A stretch of DNA of 64,000 nt from Xiphydria camelus (lineage: Eukaryota; Arthropoda; Insecta; Hymenoptera; Xiphydriidae): positions 8,882,012 through 8,946,011 of the forward strand of contig OY783198.1 of NCBI GenBank assembly GCA_963678675.1, given 5' to 3'. The notes under the pieces are model-generated. The model ran no database searches. It had not been told where the DNA came from and saw only the letters and a program-made list of their open reading frames with translations. Shown in pieces: positions 21,453 to 32,348 of this stretch (positions are counted from its first letter, which is position 1; each line of letters opens with the position of its first letter). Made by a program: the position numbers and the translations under genes.

Positions 21453-22799
21453 TACGTAGGGACTTCGTGCGGCCAAATTGTTGCAGTAAGACATTTCCAA
21501 GAGATTAATGATATTTAAACTACAACCTATAAGTGTTATTGGTTAAGGCGCACCTAAACTTATACCCGAAAAGACTATGATTTATAATTGTTAATGCTTT
21601 ATTAGATAAATACAACATAAACGAATATCAACGGTTGTCAACTACCGCTACAAATGGTTAACTCTTTCATATTTGTGCATTTATTTAATAAAGTATTAAC
21701 AATGAAGTTGGGATGCTTGGAACATTTTTTACTGACCATATAAATACGTTCTATGTTCATGAATATTCAGTAGAAAATTGCTTCTTCATTTTTTAATAGC
21801 GTTATTTAATATCAGAATGCAATTAAAAGTGTTGAAATTTAAACACGTCTATAGACGTGTTACGATTAGTGAAACACGTGATACGTCACAGCTTTCCGTC
21901 GTACGGTTGTACCGTCCGATAGCGGTTTCGGTGATCTAACCTAATCTTGCCGTAGCGCCGTAATTGCAAGTACGTAAATATTGTAGTTTTACCCATTTAT
22001 TAAATTCAGGACAGTACCGTTCAAAATGATGAACGGGTTCCCTCGGTCATGTTGACAACTTCAAACCATATTTCTTCATACCTGCACGATTCCTTATCGA
22101 TTAAAATGCACTTTCACGCATAGTCATTTATTAATATAATTATAGTCCTTAATTATTCTATACAAGAATTAGGACTCTAATATAAGTAACAAAATGTCCA
22201 TTACCAGAAAATAAGAAAATATTTTTATGCGGCACTGATGAGCGTATATCCTACGTCATTTCCTTTTCGCATTCCATTTGAATTTACTGTTCTTAATTCG
22301 TTAATAACTATGGAAATAATGATTTTTAAGCGAAATCCTTTTACAGAAGTATCAATCTAGACACAAACTGTTTTTCCATAAGGAATACATTTTCATATTC
22401 AAACCCCATTCAGAAAGAGATGGCGAGCGGGGAGTTGTGTCAAATTCACCCACCCTGTTGTACTCATGTTGTTATCAAAATTGGTAATTTCATTCAGATG
22501 TTCTTCTTTAATTTCCTTCCTGAAATTTTTCCCAGCGAGTACAATTTTTTTTCCAGAATGTCCTGCCTTCAATCTTGACGACACTCGGCATATTTGAGAT
22601 TTTTAGGTTCGAATTAAAATTGCAGTTATAAAAAGAATTCGGTTTCGCTTTTTTTTATAGCTTCCAATCAAACTGTGCGTATAGTCATTTTCTCCTAAAG
22701 AAGTAGTCTGCGAAAAACTTTTCTATTGCTTGATAACTATTATAAAAAACGGTAAAAACTGCAATAACTCGAGGGGGCGAACACGGTCTACCGTTAAGT
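21453..22799. other. AT-rich unique DNA, no gene
   Basis: It holds a perfect 18-bp palindrome ACACGTCTATAGACGTGT at 21843-21860. Otherwise I recognise no repeat, element end or frame above 61 codons. Confidence 0.45.
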
Positions 22800-22824
22800 A
22801 GTTGGATGTACTATTGAAAATAGT

Positions 22825-23078
22825 GCAATAATTATAGTAATAAGAACCCATTTAATAATAAATTATAAACATGTAATTGTAAACATGTAGTACATACTAC
22901 CATAAATAAGTGATAAATATTACTATATGAAATTAGTAAAATCAAAATAGTAAATTTTACTATTGCGAAATTGTTTCCAAATATTACTATTACAGTTTAC
23001 TATTAATCTGGGTTATGACTCTTGGCAATCCATCGAAATAGTAAAAAAAAATAGTAAACTTCACTATTGTTTTCTCTT
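22825..23078. repeat. AT-rich cluster of TACTATT/AATAGTA words
   Basis: At least eight copies of TACTATT or its complement lie within 250 bp, several as mirror pairs, such as AATAGTAAATTTTACTATT at 22950-22968. It may be a decayed transposon with subterminal repeats. Confidence 0.45.
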
Positions 23079-23834
23079 AATACGTTCTCTACGCATGAGC
23101 CTTATCATCACTTTAATATTCGTCGGTTGGCTTTCTCCTTTTTTATCAAAATTCCAGGTAGATACGTAGATGCGATCGAAAGTTTTCTCAAAAAAACTAT
23201 AAAAAATCCTACTCTTACATTTTTTGGAGCGACGCAAAAAGGCAGCGAACAAAAAAATCATACTTTATCCACGAATGATTTTATGAGAACCTGTGGTTAT
23301 GCGATAAAAATGTTGAAATTGAAAAATCACCTGCCACGTATCGACGTATGGAATCAAATAAAAAATTATGATCTATCACTCAACGTTCATCCCTAAATCA
23401 TTCTCCCGCGTCGACTCCTTTGGAACTCCACTCCACGGAATACCCATTATGTAAATTCAAAACGCGCGTTTGAATGTATATATAATATCAGAAATCAACG
23501 CATCTCTAACGAATCATGGGGGTACACGTTTAGATATATCCATGTACGAGTTGTCGACACTTTGCTTTGCGGGACGAACAGCGGTAACGGTATCTGAGAT
23601 TCGAGAATTTTTACCGTCGGCACAAATACCCCTATGTGACACGCTTGACATACGGGTCCATTCAAGACCTGGCCGGAAAAACAGCATCCGTACGTATGCG
23701 TACACGGATGACTGCTACGCTCGAATAACTACGTAGATGCATCAACGTCGCTTTCCACGCGCCGTGAATCGAAAAGATCCTCGTCGATTCTATTCTTCGA
23801 GGCATTTTTCGTTGTTTCGCGAATTTCGATCGTG
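23079..23834. other. Unique DNA, one unassigned frame
   Basis: A 109-codon plus frame (23067-23396) is not low-complexity but matches no family I know. It has no splice or start context worth a gene call. No repeat is seen. Confidence 0.3.
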
Positions 23835-24384
23835 CACAAAGAAAAAGGGTTAGTACTTTTTACTGTAATTTTAATCGGGCTCCTCGTGGTGAAACATTGA
23901 ATTTTTTAATTGATACAGCCTACTTTTCACAGTGAGTTCGTAATTTTATAAACCCGTAAATATCCGACACGTGAGCAGGAGATTGGTAAATTTTACTGTA
24001 TAAACTGATATTTATATTATTATGAAAGTCAAAAGTTCGTCGTAGTCTATTAAAAACTTCCATGTTTCATCTCGAGGAACCCTGTTACTGCACAGAGAAA
24101 AAGAATTAGTTGGATCTACTAATAGGAATAATTTATGGGGTCGCATATAATTATTTATTTACATCAATTTGATCTTTTTTCATATTAATTAAATAATTCG
24201 TCCTTGCAGTCACATACTATGTATTCAATATGATTGTAAGGAAGAAATATCTAATTGATGTATTTAAAGATTTCATTGATATAAATAAATAATTACTTGC
24301 GAACCCGCAAGAAATTTTCAGTAGATCCAACTGTACAAATTCATGGGTCTTCCCATGATTTTCTACTAACCCTTGTGTTTTTGA
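23835..24384. mobile_element. Inverted-repeat element FF, containing H1
   Basis: Inner arms pair: TCGGGCTCCTCGTGGTGAAA with complement GGTTCCTCGAGATGAAACAT. Outer ends pair: ACAAAGAAAAAGGGTTAGTA with TACTAACCCTTGTGTTTTTG. Family-H sequence is inserted between the right inner arm and the outer end. Confidence 0.55.
24091..24331 (-). mobile_element. MITE family H, copy 1, right end truncated
   Basis: It starts CACAGAGAAAAAGAATTAG after TG. The interior TTGGATCTACTAATAGG, GGGGTCGCATATAATTATTT, TGATTGTAAGGAAGAAATAT and CAGTAGATCCAACT matches the copies at 29194 and 37866. The final TTCTTTTTCTCTGTG end is missing. Confidence 0.8.
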
Positions 24385-24467
24385 AGCAAGCGATACAGTG
24401 CTCTCTTCCTAACTTTTCACGCTTGGGTCTTACAGAATGCTCCCATTCCAGCTAAAGGTGCTGTTCA

Positions 24468-24502
<35 letters not shown>

Positions 24503-25384
24503 CATCTATTGCGTATCAGCGCGCAGAGGAAACAGTGGGGGAACGATTTCCCGACGCTCATCGGTCGAACGTTAAGGGGAAGCGAAAGTTACCGAGTGAT
24601 AAAGTTAGGAAGACACCACTGTAGAGGAGAAAGACGAAAGGAGTAAAAGGAGAGGGAGAAAAGAAAGGAGATTAGGTGGAAAAACGCGGGAGGGGGTTGA
24701 AAGTAAGGCGAGGCTTTTTCCCGGATATTTATTTTTCTTTTCGCGATACTCGTCACGCCATCCCCGCGCGCGCCGGCTTCGGGCTTTGATTCATTAACGC
24801 GTCGCGCTTCTTCGTCGTCCTCCGCTTCCACTCGCCTTTCTCTCCCGCGAAACGCCAGGACACCCGGTAACCGCGCTTGATACAGGGAGGAACCTCTTAC
24901 AAGCTCTTTAAGCCGCGATATCGATAACAAAGTGTCGGCAACCCCCGAGACGGTTTATGGCCCAGTCGTAAACGCGAGGGTACCACCATCGAAACACCCA
25001 CCCTCAGCCTTCGATCCCCATTGCGGGCCCTCGCTCAGACAATGGTTTATATTATGGATTACAACGCCGTAGGTCACCGGACGAGATGCGTGACGATGTT
25101 GGCGAAAATGATCGACGCGGGGAACGTGCCGCGGTATCCGATGTCGTTTCTCAGCCTCTTCGCGCGACTCGCGAATGTACAATCGAACACTCGCCGAGGA
25201 AACCTCTCTCAAATAATTTCTCCCTCGGTGGGTAAACCGAATTTTATCTATTGATTCAGCAACGGCAGTGAATTTTGTCGTTACTACTTCGACTTTTTCA
25301 TTATATTCGGTATTACATCAATTGCCATCAATGTTTAAGCGGTAATAATCTGAAAATTACGAGTAAATATCAAAGATTAACACT
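24385..25384. other. Unique DNA with (AG)n and CpG-rich stretch
   Basis: (AG)n lies at 24473-24502, GA-rich DNA runs to 24700, and CpG-rich DNA lies at 24740-25210. Frames are Arg/Lys/Glu-rich or unrecognised. Confidence 0.4.
24473..24502. repeat. (AG)n microsatellite
   Basis: About 14 uninterrupted AG units. Confidence 0.95.
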
Positions 25385-25618
25385 TAATTGGACGCGTGTC
25401 GTCTCCGAGAGTACATTTCAAAAAGCCTTCATTTCCGTAAAAACGATACATAATAAGAAAATGAAAGATTATGCTGTCAGGAAATTGAACTCTTTGTATA
25501 AGTGTTCCATTTTATTTTTTCCCTAACTTTTATATTTCATGAGATATTAGGCATTATATTCTCAAGCGCGCCACTTGGCGTCTCGAAGAGTCCAAAATAC
25601 ATCCAATTATGTAATTAG
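25385..25618. mobile_element. Repeat W, copy 1
   Basis: Left AATTGGACGCGTGTCGTCTC and right complement AATTGGATGTATTTTGGACT, then CTTCGAGACGCC, form inverted ends. CATGAGATATTAGGCATTAT and CTCAAGCGCGCCACTTGGCG match W2. Confidence 0.6.
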
Positions 25619-26010
25619 CCCAAATAGCACAGATAGTTGATCCACTGGGGTTGTTAGTAACAGATATTTTCAAAAAAGATGCATTATTTGTAAACTTATT
25701 GGATAAAATATAAGAAACAAAGTGCACTATATATACGTTGCAATTATTGAAAAGATTAAAAACTCTTGGATTCTCTTTATATATTCTACTTTGAAAAATG
25801 GGTAGTAGAATTTATTGGATTGTATTCTTTGTCTGCTACAATTTGTCTACTTTCTCACTGCTGTAGACGTTACTGAAGAGAAAAAAAGTTCACCTTACAG
25901 ACAGATAGGCGCAAAGTATCATGCAATTGCATTGTGATATTTGGGATATTTGAGGTATTTTATACGCTGTTTTTTATCGATTTATTAGTAGGATGAATGT
26001 AGAAGTATAA
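25619..26010. other. AT-rich unique DNA, no feature seen
   Basis: It lies between W1 and fold-back V. No repeat or frame is recognised. Confidence 0.4.
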
Positions 26011-26605
26011 CACAGGTTTACAAAAAAAAAACTCCGGACTATTTGACCGGACCATGGTATTCCGAGGTATTTTTGCGTCCTGAATCCGATCCCGAGGTCA
26101 TCTGAGCCCCATCACGTCAGAAAAACGAGATTTCGAAATAAATAAATAAGGAAATGGGACTGCCCTGAGCAGCACCCAGAGCATGACTCCAAGGTTCTAA
26201 GGCCATTAGGGTCAGTGCTGGGTCCACTGTCACGGTGAACGGATCGCCGGAATTGGATGCCTTGACAGGGAGATCGTAATCCGCGAGATACAACGATCAC
26301 ATGGCAACATTTTATCCACTGGGGTGGTTCTGTGATAGTCCCGGTCGAGATTTAGGACTCCATTCCAATGTTTGGAAGGTATTCAAGACCTAAACAGCTA
26401 CCCTCCAACTCAACAGGTCGCTTGAGAAATTGTCCCGGATCCAGTTCCAAAAAATGGTCATTTTAACCTCTAAATGACCTTGAAATCTCATTTTTCTGAC
26501 GTGATGGGGCTCAGATGACCTCGGGATCGGATTCAGGACGCAAAAATACCTCGGAATACCATGGTCCGGTCAAATAGTCCGGACTTTTTTTTTTGTAAAC
26601 TTGTG
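26011..26605. mobile_element. Fold-back element V, about 120-bp arms
   Basis: Left arm: ACACAGGTTTACAAAAA, TCCGGACTATTTGACCGGAC, CATGGTATTCCGAGGTATTT, CGATCCCGAGGTCATCTGAG. The right arm is the complement with one or two differences. A unique core of about 350 bp separates them. The core holds no transposase motif. High arm identity suggests youth. Confidence 0.85.
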
Positions 26606-26689
26606 TAATTGTTCACTTGCCGTGCTATCTGGAATCTGGGCGCGTGGCGTCTCCGAGAGAATATTCCAACCCTTTATATCCGTAAAAAT

Positions 26690-26776
26690 GATATCGAGGG
26701 TATCCTGCCAAAAGGGCGTATCCACAAAAATCATGTTTTGGTTGATACGCCCTTCTGGCAGGAAACCCTCGATATC
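26690..26776. repeat. Hairpin X in W2
   Basis: GATATCGAGGGTATCCTGCC and AAAAGGGCGTATC pair with the complement of GATACGCCCTTCTGGCAGG and AAACCCTCGATATC. A third copy of one arm, TTTCCTGCCAGAAGGGTGTA, lies at 26869-26888. It shares the GCCARAAGG..CGTAT core with element Y at 1440. Confidence 0.8.
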
Positions 26777-26937
26777 TTACGTGAAACTATACATCATAAA
26801 AAATTGGTGTTCATTTTTAACAGCATTACAACGATATATTTGGACTTATATAGGTATATATATAGAGGATTTCCTGCCAGAAGGGTGTATCAACCAAAAC
26901 ATGATTTATAATGAAAAAACGAAAGGTCATACTATGT

Positions 26938-26960
26938 ATGTGTGTGTGTGTGTGTGTGTT
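26938..26960. repeat. (TG)n microsatellite
   Basis: About 11 TG units inside repeat W2. Confidence 0.95.
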
Positions 26961-27110
26961 GAGGAATCTGAAAAAAAAATTCTCTGTAAAATTATTCCCT
27001 ACAATTTTTTTCATATCTCATACTTCATGAGATATTAGATATTATACTCTCAAGCGCGGGCCGCTTGGCGTCTCGAGAAGTCCAAAACGCGTCCAATTAC
27101 GTAATAGGAA

Positions 27111-28216
27111 ACGCTAAAGCGTTCAGTTGTGGATTAAGGGAGATCTGAAAAGAAATTAATCTCGAATAAAAGCGGAGAGAAATTTCCCCAAACCGTTATC
27201 ATTTTAAGTGCGACCTCAGTGTAACGCTACACTCACTCCAACTCGCGATCCCCGCGTAAATCTCAATATCTCCCTCACACCCTTCCCTCCCTGCACCTAT
27301 ATGCACATTCGTTTTCCGCTCGACGGAAAGAGTGTGAGAAGAAAAAAGAATCAACTTCCGACTCTCCCGAGCGTGCGTGCATGCACACACACATGCGCGC
27401 ATCTTGCGGCGGCTGGTGCATCCGATTTTCCCAGGTAGATTTTCCCTCCTGCATACGTAATCGGACACACACGGCGTGCACGGGCACTAATGCCGTGCGC
27501 GGAATATATACGTCGTCCGCGTTCGCGAGCGTGTGTGCGTATGGAAACGCGTAGATCTATATATATAACGCGCTACCAGAATATCTGGTCCGCTGACAGC
27601 GCCGGGCACCGTGGTCATTATCATAACAATGCACGCGCTGCGTCTATGCAGATATAAATTAATGCGTATTCTTCTATCGGGGAAGGGGGGGGGGGTTGAC
27701 GGACGACAGCCTCCGCGACGGCAGATACATACATCACCCGGCTCCTGTGATCCTTCGAAACGGCCCCGGTTCTCGGTGTGGTCCCTCTGTCCTTATTTTC
27801 CAAACGGGGCACAGTTCTCTGTTTATTTCGTCCTCTCTCTCTCTCGCTCGCTCTCCTCCCTTCCCCCCTCTCTCTGTACAACGGAATCGAGCGAGAAATA
27901 TCAGCCGCGCTGTTTGTTTTCATTTCCCTCGGAATGCGCTACTCGCACTAGGTACTTATTCCCGAAGCGCGGCAGTAGCGATACAAGCGAGTCATCGCCT
28001 CCCAAGACACGCGTGTATACACAAACAGCTTAAAAGCGCGACGACGTCTCTTTTAATTCAATAACCAATGGCTCGCCTTGCGTAACGACATATAATCTAG
28101 GTAATGACAGAGAAGTACGAGACAATCGTCGAGCTCGAACGAATCTAATGTTTCGGCTTTGTACCTAAGAGGTGGAAAGTTTTCGGTGTAATTGAGGACG
28201 CGATCGATGGAAGAGA
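27111..28216. other. Unique DNA, partly CpG-rich, no gene
   Basis: (AC)-rich and CpG-rich near 27380-27560, an 11-G run at 27685-27695, and CT-rich 27832-27870. Frames to 140 codons are Ser/Arg/Pro-rich without motifs. Confidence 0.4.
27685..27695 (+). repeat. Poly-G tract (11 G)
   Basis: GGGGAA precedes an uninterrupted 11-G run. Confidence 0.95.
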
Positions 28217-28424
28217 AGACTGAGAAAAATAATTTGCCGATCTGAGTAACCGTCGAAATGAGTAGTGCGAAGAACATATTCGTTTAAGTCAAATATATTG
28301 TCGTTGAATCAAGTGTATACATAGATATTATTCGAAATAAAATAATGCGAATCAAGCGTAGATTCGTTCAATTCAACGAACATACAGTTGTCTTAATTAA
28401 AGAAATAAATAATAGTTATCAGAA
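28217..28424. mobile_element. Possible decayed CACTGAG-type MITE
   Basis: The left end GACTGAGAAAAATAATTTGC resembles family A/B ends. A weak opposite end, AATAATAGTTATCAG, lies at 28408-28422. The interior matches no other copy here. Confidence 0.3.
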
Positions 28425-28770
28425 TGTGAAAGAAAGTGGGGAATTCTACACATTCGGTCGATTTCTGACAAATATAACTATACTACGAGTATAGCGTGGA
28501 GAAATGAGTGCAGAAAGTGTAGGCAACACGAACAGAGCTATTGTACTGCATGTCGAGTCAAATCTCGCGTCAGCTGCGACTCAAAAATATCGCGTCGAGT
28601 AACGAGTACGATTTTCTAAATTAGATTTGCCATCCCTAGAAAACCCCTTTCACTTATGCAGATTTGTGGCTCGCTCGCTGGTCTACATACAGCTGAATAT
28701 TAACCGCACGTTCAACCATCTGCGCGACAATCAGATCAGCGATTTCCCGGGATGCCCGAATGTAATCATA
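28425..28770. other. Unique DNA, no feature seen
   Basis: Mixed composition. The 78-codon plus frame at 28627 runs into element J. Confidence 0.4.
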
Positions 28771-29191
28771 CACTCAGAGAGAAATCTGGTTGAAAGAATT
28801 ATAATATCAACACAGAAATCGTGGTCGATTTTGGCACCAACCGCGATTTCACAATTGTTCTGAATAATAAGATTCTGGTTATAGTAACAAGAGATTAAGA
28901 TTACCGTAACCAGGTCAACCTGCAGCATGGTCGATAGATGTCCCTAACCTTTTTTTTATATAGTTAACACGACTATGCAGTAATATTATTGATCTATTGT
29001 ACTTTTGTGGTTAATCCAGCCATGGCCCATGGCTATTGCAAACTACAATCTTATCGTTACTATAACCGTGCAACAAAGTTCATTTCGACTGCATTCATGG
29101 TCTGTTAAATTATAAATATGGTACTATAGCAAATAGGAAAATTCAATCTTGCGATTATGATTGATCTTGACTACTCACTTTTCTCTCAGTG
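28771..29191. mobile_element. Element J (TA-flanked)
   Basis: Ends are CACTCAGAGAGAAATCTGG and CACTTTTCTCTCAGTG, flanked by TA (28769-28770 and 29192-29193). Only short inner pairs are seen, such as GGTTATAGTAAC with its complement. The right TA is also the left TA of H2. Confidence 0.65.
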
Positions 29192-29193
29192 TA

Positions 29194-29449
29194 CACAGAG
29201 AAAAATATTTAGTTGGATCTACTGAAAATTACTTGCGGGATCGCAAGTATTTATTTATTTATATCAATGAAATTTGTTAATACATCTCAATTTGATATCT
29301 CTTCTTTACAATCATATGGAATTGTATGTGATTGCAAGGAAGAAATATCTAATTAATATGAAAAAAGATCAAATTGATGTTAATAAATAATTAGTTGCGA
29401 CCCCGCAAATAATTTTTAGTAGATCCAAATAATTCTTTTTTTATCTGTG
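29194..29449 (-). mobile_element. MITE family H, copy 2, full length
   Basis: TA flanks both sides (29192-29193, 29450-29451). Ends are CACAGAGAAAAATATTTAG and AATTCTTTTTTTATCTGTG. The arms GTTGGATCTACTGAAAATTA and CTTGCGGGATCGCAAG pair with the complement at the right, and ATATCAATGAAAT and GATTGCAAGGAAGAAATA lie inside. Confidence 0.9.
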
Positions 29450-29480
29450 TATGTGTTTTCCAGCAAGAAAACAATAGGCC

Positions 29481-29519
29481 CTGCTTGCAGGGGCAGCATT
29501 TTATCGCCCCTGCAAGCAG
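29481..29519 (+). repeat. Perfect 14-bp GC-rich hairpin
   Basis: CTGCTTGCAGGGGC, an 11-nt loop, then GCCCCTGCAAGCAG. It is an isolated strong stem in AT-rich DNA. It could be a terminator-like or small-RNA hairpin, or a decayed element tip. No function is assignable. Confidence 0.85.
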
Positions 29520-29646
29520 ACAACCCATTTTACTCCGATGTATGTAGAGTGATAACTGACGTAACTCTGTCTGTTGCGTTCCGATAAATCGAGGAAACTT
29601 AAAATCGCGTTAGGCGCCTTTACGATTTCGCGTTATCAATATAATA

Positions 29647-29812
29647 AACCAAATATCTAGTTAGGTATTCTAACTGCATGGTTAGTTATTCTAACCCCAT
29701 AAAATGGTCAGTCAAACCAACTATATATAGATGGGGGATCCATATTTCACCAAATGGTTTGGTCATCATCTCCAGGATTTTGGTTTGATTGGCCAGGTTA
29801 TTTTTCTCAGTG
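29647..29812 (-). mobile_element. MITE family A, copy 6, left-truncated
   Basis: It begins inside the family at AACCAAATATCTAGTTAGG. TAACCCCATAAAATGGTCAG, GGGGGATCCATATTTCACC and TTATTTTTCTCAGTG follow. The right TA (29813-29814) is shared with element K. Confidence 0.85.
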
Positions 29813-29814
29813 TA

Positions 29815-30028
29815 CACTGGGAAAAAATATGGTAGATGTTACTAAATTAGCGATCACGGTCGGGGGAACGCAGATTTAGTTACTCGAATTAATAATTTGC
29901 TAGAATTGACTACAGCTTGTCTTCGTCAAACAGTTTCTAATCATTATAACCAAATTATTTAATTCAAGTATTCAAATCAGCGTTCCCTTGTCCGTTTTCA
30001 CCAATTTAGCCAAATCTACTTTTTTCCT
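29815..30028. mobile_element. Element K
   Basis: Left CACTGGGAAAAAATATGGTA, AGATGTTACTAAATTAGCGA and GGGGGAACGCAGATTT pair with the right complement reading AAAAAAGTAGATTTGGCTAA, ATTGGTGAAAACGG and AGGGAACGCTGATTT. The final CAGTG of the right end is replaced where element L begins. Confidence 0.7.
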
Positions 30029-30030
30029 TA

Positions 30031-30548
30031 CACCGAGAAAAATGAAGTTGAAATGAAAATCATTGGATACCCTAATTCTGGCATACTTTTTGCATGGTAT
30101 TACCTACGTACGCTTTATATGGCACTGTAGTGACAACTCAAAATTATGAAAAATATTGCCACGCAGAGTATTATTTCATTCTCTGTGTATAGCAAACATT
30201 AATCTAACGTAGTATATTTTAAGATAATTTGGCATTTTGCAATTCAGTCATTGCGGAATTTTTTGCAATAAAGCCATTGACGTTCTTTCTAACATAGGTA
30301 GCTAATTGGCATTTTTATAATACCGCCATATGGCAGTCTCTACAATGTAGCCGGTTGCGCTTATCGCAGTACAGCTTTCCAAATTATCTGAAAATATGCG
30401 ACATTGTATTAGAGCTTGCTATACATGGAGAATGAAATGCTATTCTCTATGGCAATATTTTTCATAGTTTTGAGTTATTATTGCAGTGCCATACGAAGGG
30501 TATGCAGAGTGCCAGAGAGAGAATTCGGGTAACTTCATTTTTCTCTGT
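30031..30548. mobile_element. Long-arm hairpin element L
   Basis: Ends are CACCGAGAAAAATGAAGTT and AACTTCATTTTTCTCTGTG. Left TA at 30029-30030, right TG. Arms of about 170 bp pair through TATGGCACTGTAGTGACAAC, TCAAAATTATGAAAAATATT and TTTCATTCTCTGTGTATAGC. The core is non-coding. Confidence 0.85.
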
Positions 30549-31496
30549 GTGTGTTTCTAGTACGTACCGTGCCGCCGAAAGCCTGTCCGCGGAAAGCGAG
30601 AGTGCACGACTAAACACACTACCTAGCGCGACACGTCGGTGAAACGGGAGCGAGTGGGCACGTGGAGGTGACCGTGACCTCGCGTGGAAATGCGAACGAT
30701 GCGGATGAGAGAAAGGGCAGTGGGAGAGAAAACGGGAGGGATGGAACCCGTTGCTGCAGTCGTAGTGGGGAGGACCTCGCTATATACATGTACCTATCAT
30801 TCGGCGACCAGCCGCCGGCGAATTTCCATCGGTTCGACGAAAGCGGCGTATTCGCGGAATGCTCCGCGTGCAGCGCTCCTCTCGTCTCGCGGAGTTTCGA
30901 AAGTTCCCTCCGCCTTTTTTCCCTTTGGCATTTTTGTTTCCTCCGGCTTGGAAATTAAAAAGTTATCCGCGCGCTCTCTCGCCGGGAACGAGCGAACGCC
31001 GGAAAGGGGTGTAAAGTTTGTCGGGGATCGCACTCGCGAAAGAATGCTCCTTCTGGAATTCTCCCGCTCTCGCGCTCGTCGTCGGCCCCGTCTCTTTCGG
31101 GCCGCGCGGCGGGAGATTTTGACGAATCTCTCCCTTTCACGGCGAAATCGAGCGAGAGCGATGAGAACTTTGATGCCCGCTGCGTAGCGTGCGGACTGCT
31201 TTTAGAGATAAACTCGGATTAACGTCGCATCGCCCAGTGCCGCGTATTATACGTGGAAGTCCCACCGCACGCGTTTGTTACTTTAGCGCGGGGCTCGTTA
31301 TGCGTATAAGCACATATACAGAAGCACCATTGAAATAAATACAGTGTCAGCAAAATATATATGTATAAGATGTGAAATACCTCGACGATATAGCTACTTA
31401 CAAAAATCATACGCTTTAATATCCCAGAAAGATTGGACAGATTGGATTGGAAGGGATGGAGGATGGATGTTTTGGAGAGATGATGACCACACTGGT
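30549..31496. other. CpG-rich island, no gene
   Basis: CpG-rich 30560-31210, then mixed. The 167-codon plus frame (30684-31187) is Arg/Ser/Ala-rich with overlapping minus frames and no motif. A GGATTGGAAGGGATGGAGGA tract precedes A7. Confidence 0.4.
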
Positions 31497-31697
31497 GAAA
31501 TATGGATTCTTCATCTGTTTGGTTTGACTGACCAATTTTTGGTCGGAATAATTAAACGTTTGGTTGGAATAACTAAACATTTGTTTCGAACATTTGTTTA
31601 AATATTTGTTTCAACTGACTAGTATTTTGATTAGAATAACTAAACACGTCAAACTAGACGCGTTTTGTCGTTTTGACCTAATTATTTTTCTTATTGT
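31497..31697 (+). mobile_element. MITE family A, copy 7, left part decayed
   Basis: GTGAAATATGGATTCTTCAT, TTGACTGACCAATTTTTGGT, TTTTGATTAGAATAAC and TAATTATTTTTCTTATTG mark the family. The left end is diverged or lost before 31497. The GAATAACTAAACNTTTG unit is repeated. Confidence 0.75.
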
Positions 31698-31744
31698 GGA
31701 TTAATCATAAACCTTCTAAATTTACAGTAATTACCTGAAATATA

Positions 31745-31937
31745 CACTGAGAAAAAAAAAGATTAAAATTTATTCTGTTAGAAGGATAATCTGAGTACGA
31801 AAGGTAAAACAGATCAAAAATTATCCTTCCAGGGTATAAAATTTAACCTTCCTTAGGATAATTTTCGATCCATTTTACCTTTCGTATTCAGATTATCCTT
31901 CTAACAGAATAATTTTTAATCTTTTTTTTTCTCAGTG
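31745..31937. mobile_element. Near-perfect hairpin element M
   Basis: TA flanks both sides (31743-31744, 31938-31939). Arms of about 80 bp, CACTGAGAAAAAAAAAG, TTCTGTTAGAAGGATAATCT and ACGAAAGGTAAAA, pair almost perfectly with the right half. A centre of about 30 bp remains. Confidence 0.9.
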
Positions 31938-32348
31938 TAGCGGTATAAGTTTCGGTGGCCTTTCCGAACTGAACCTCCACGTCTAACGAACAAATAAGAA
32001 TTAGGTAGATGCCTATATACGTGGATCGAAATACTACCGGGGAGAAAGGATTCGCCCTCTTTCTCCCCCGAGACACACGAATCCCTTCCGAACTTCCGAG
32101 ACTCCGAACTTTCTCAACCCTCCCACCGTTCCTCCGCCCTTTTCTCTCCTCGCTCGCTCTCTGTCTCCCTTTCTCACGTCCCGGGATTTCTAGAGCTCCG
32201 AGAGCGATCGGCGACGAAAAATTAAAATACGCGGGGGCGCGGCTCTACCCGCGAAATCGTCGAATGCCAACGACCCGGCGTGAGGAGGGGGCGTCGACGG
32301 ATCTTTGATTTTACGTCCTACATTCGTTCGCCCCGGGGTGTACATCTA

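Larger units (their letters stand above)
26620..27110. mobile_element. Repeat W, copy 2, containing hairpin X
   Basis: It shares CGCGTGGCGTCTCCGAGAG and TTTATATCCGTAAAAATGAT with W1 at the left, and TCATGAGATATTAGATATTA, CTCAAGCGCGGGCCGCTTGG and AATTACGTAAT at the right. It is longer than W1 because of hairpin X and a (TG)n tract. Confidence 0.6.

Noticed and set aside
22600..22625. TTTAGGTTCGAATTAA resembling a tRNA T-arm
   Set aside because: No acceptor, anticodon or D-arm pairing is found upstream, so it is not a tRNA.
23067..23396. 109-codon plus frame of ordinary composition
   Set aside because: No recognised motif, no Kozak-like or splice context, and it starts within an AT-rich word cluster. 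Homology search would decide.
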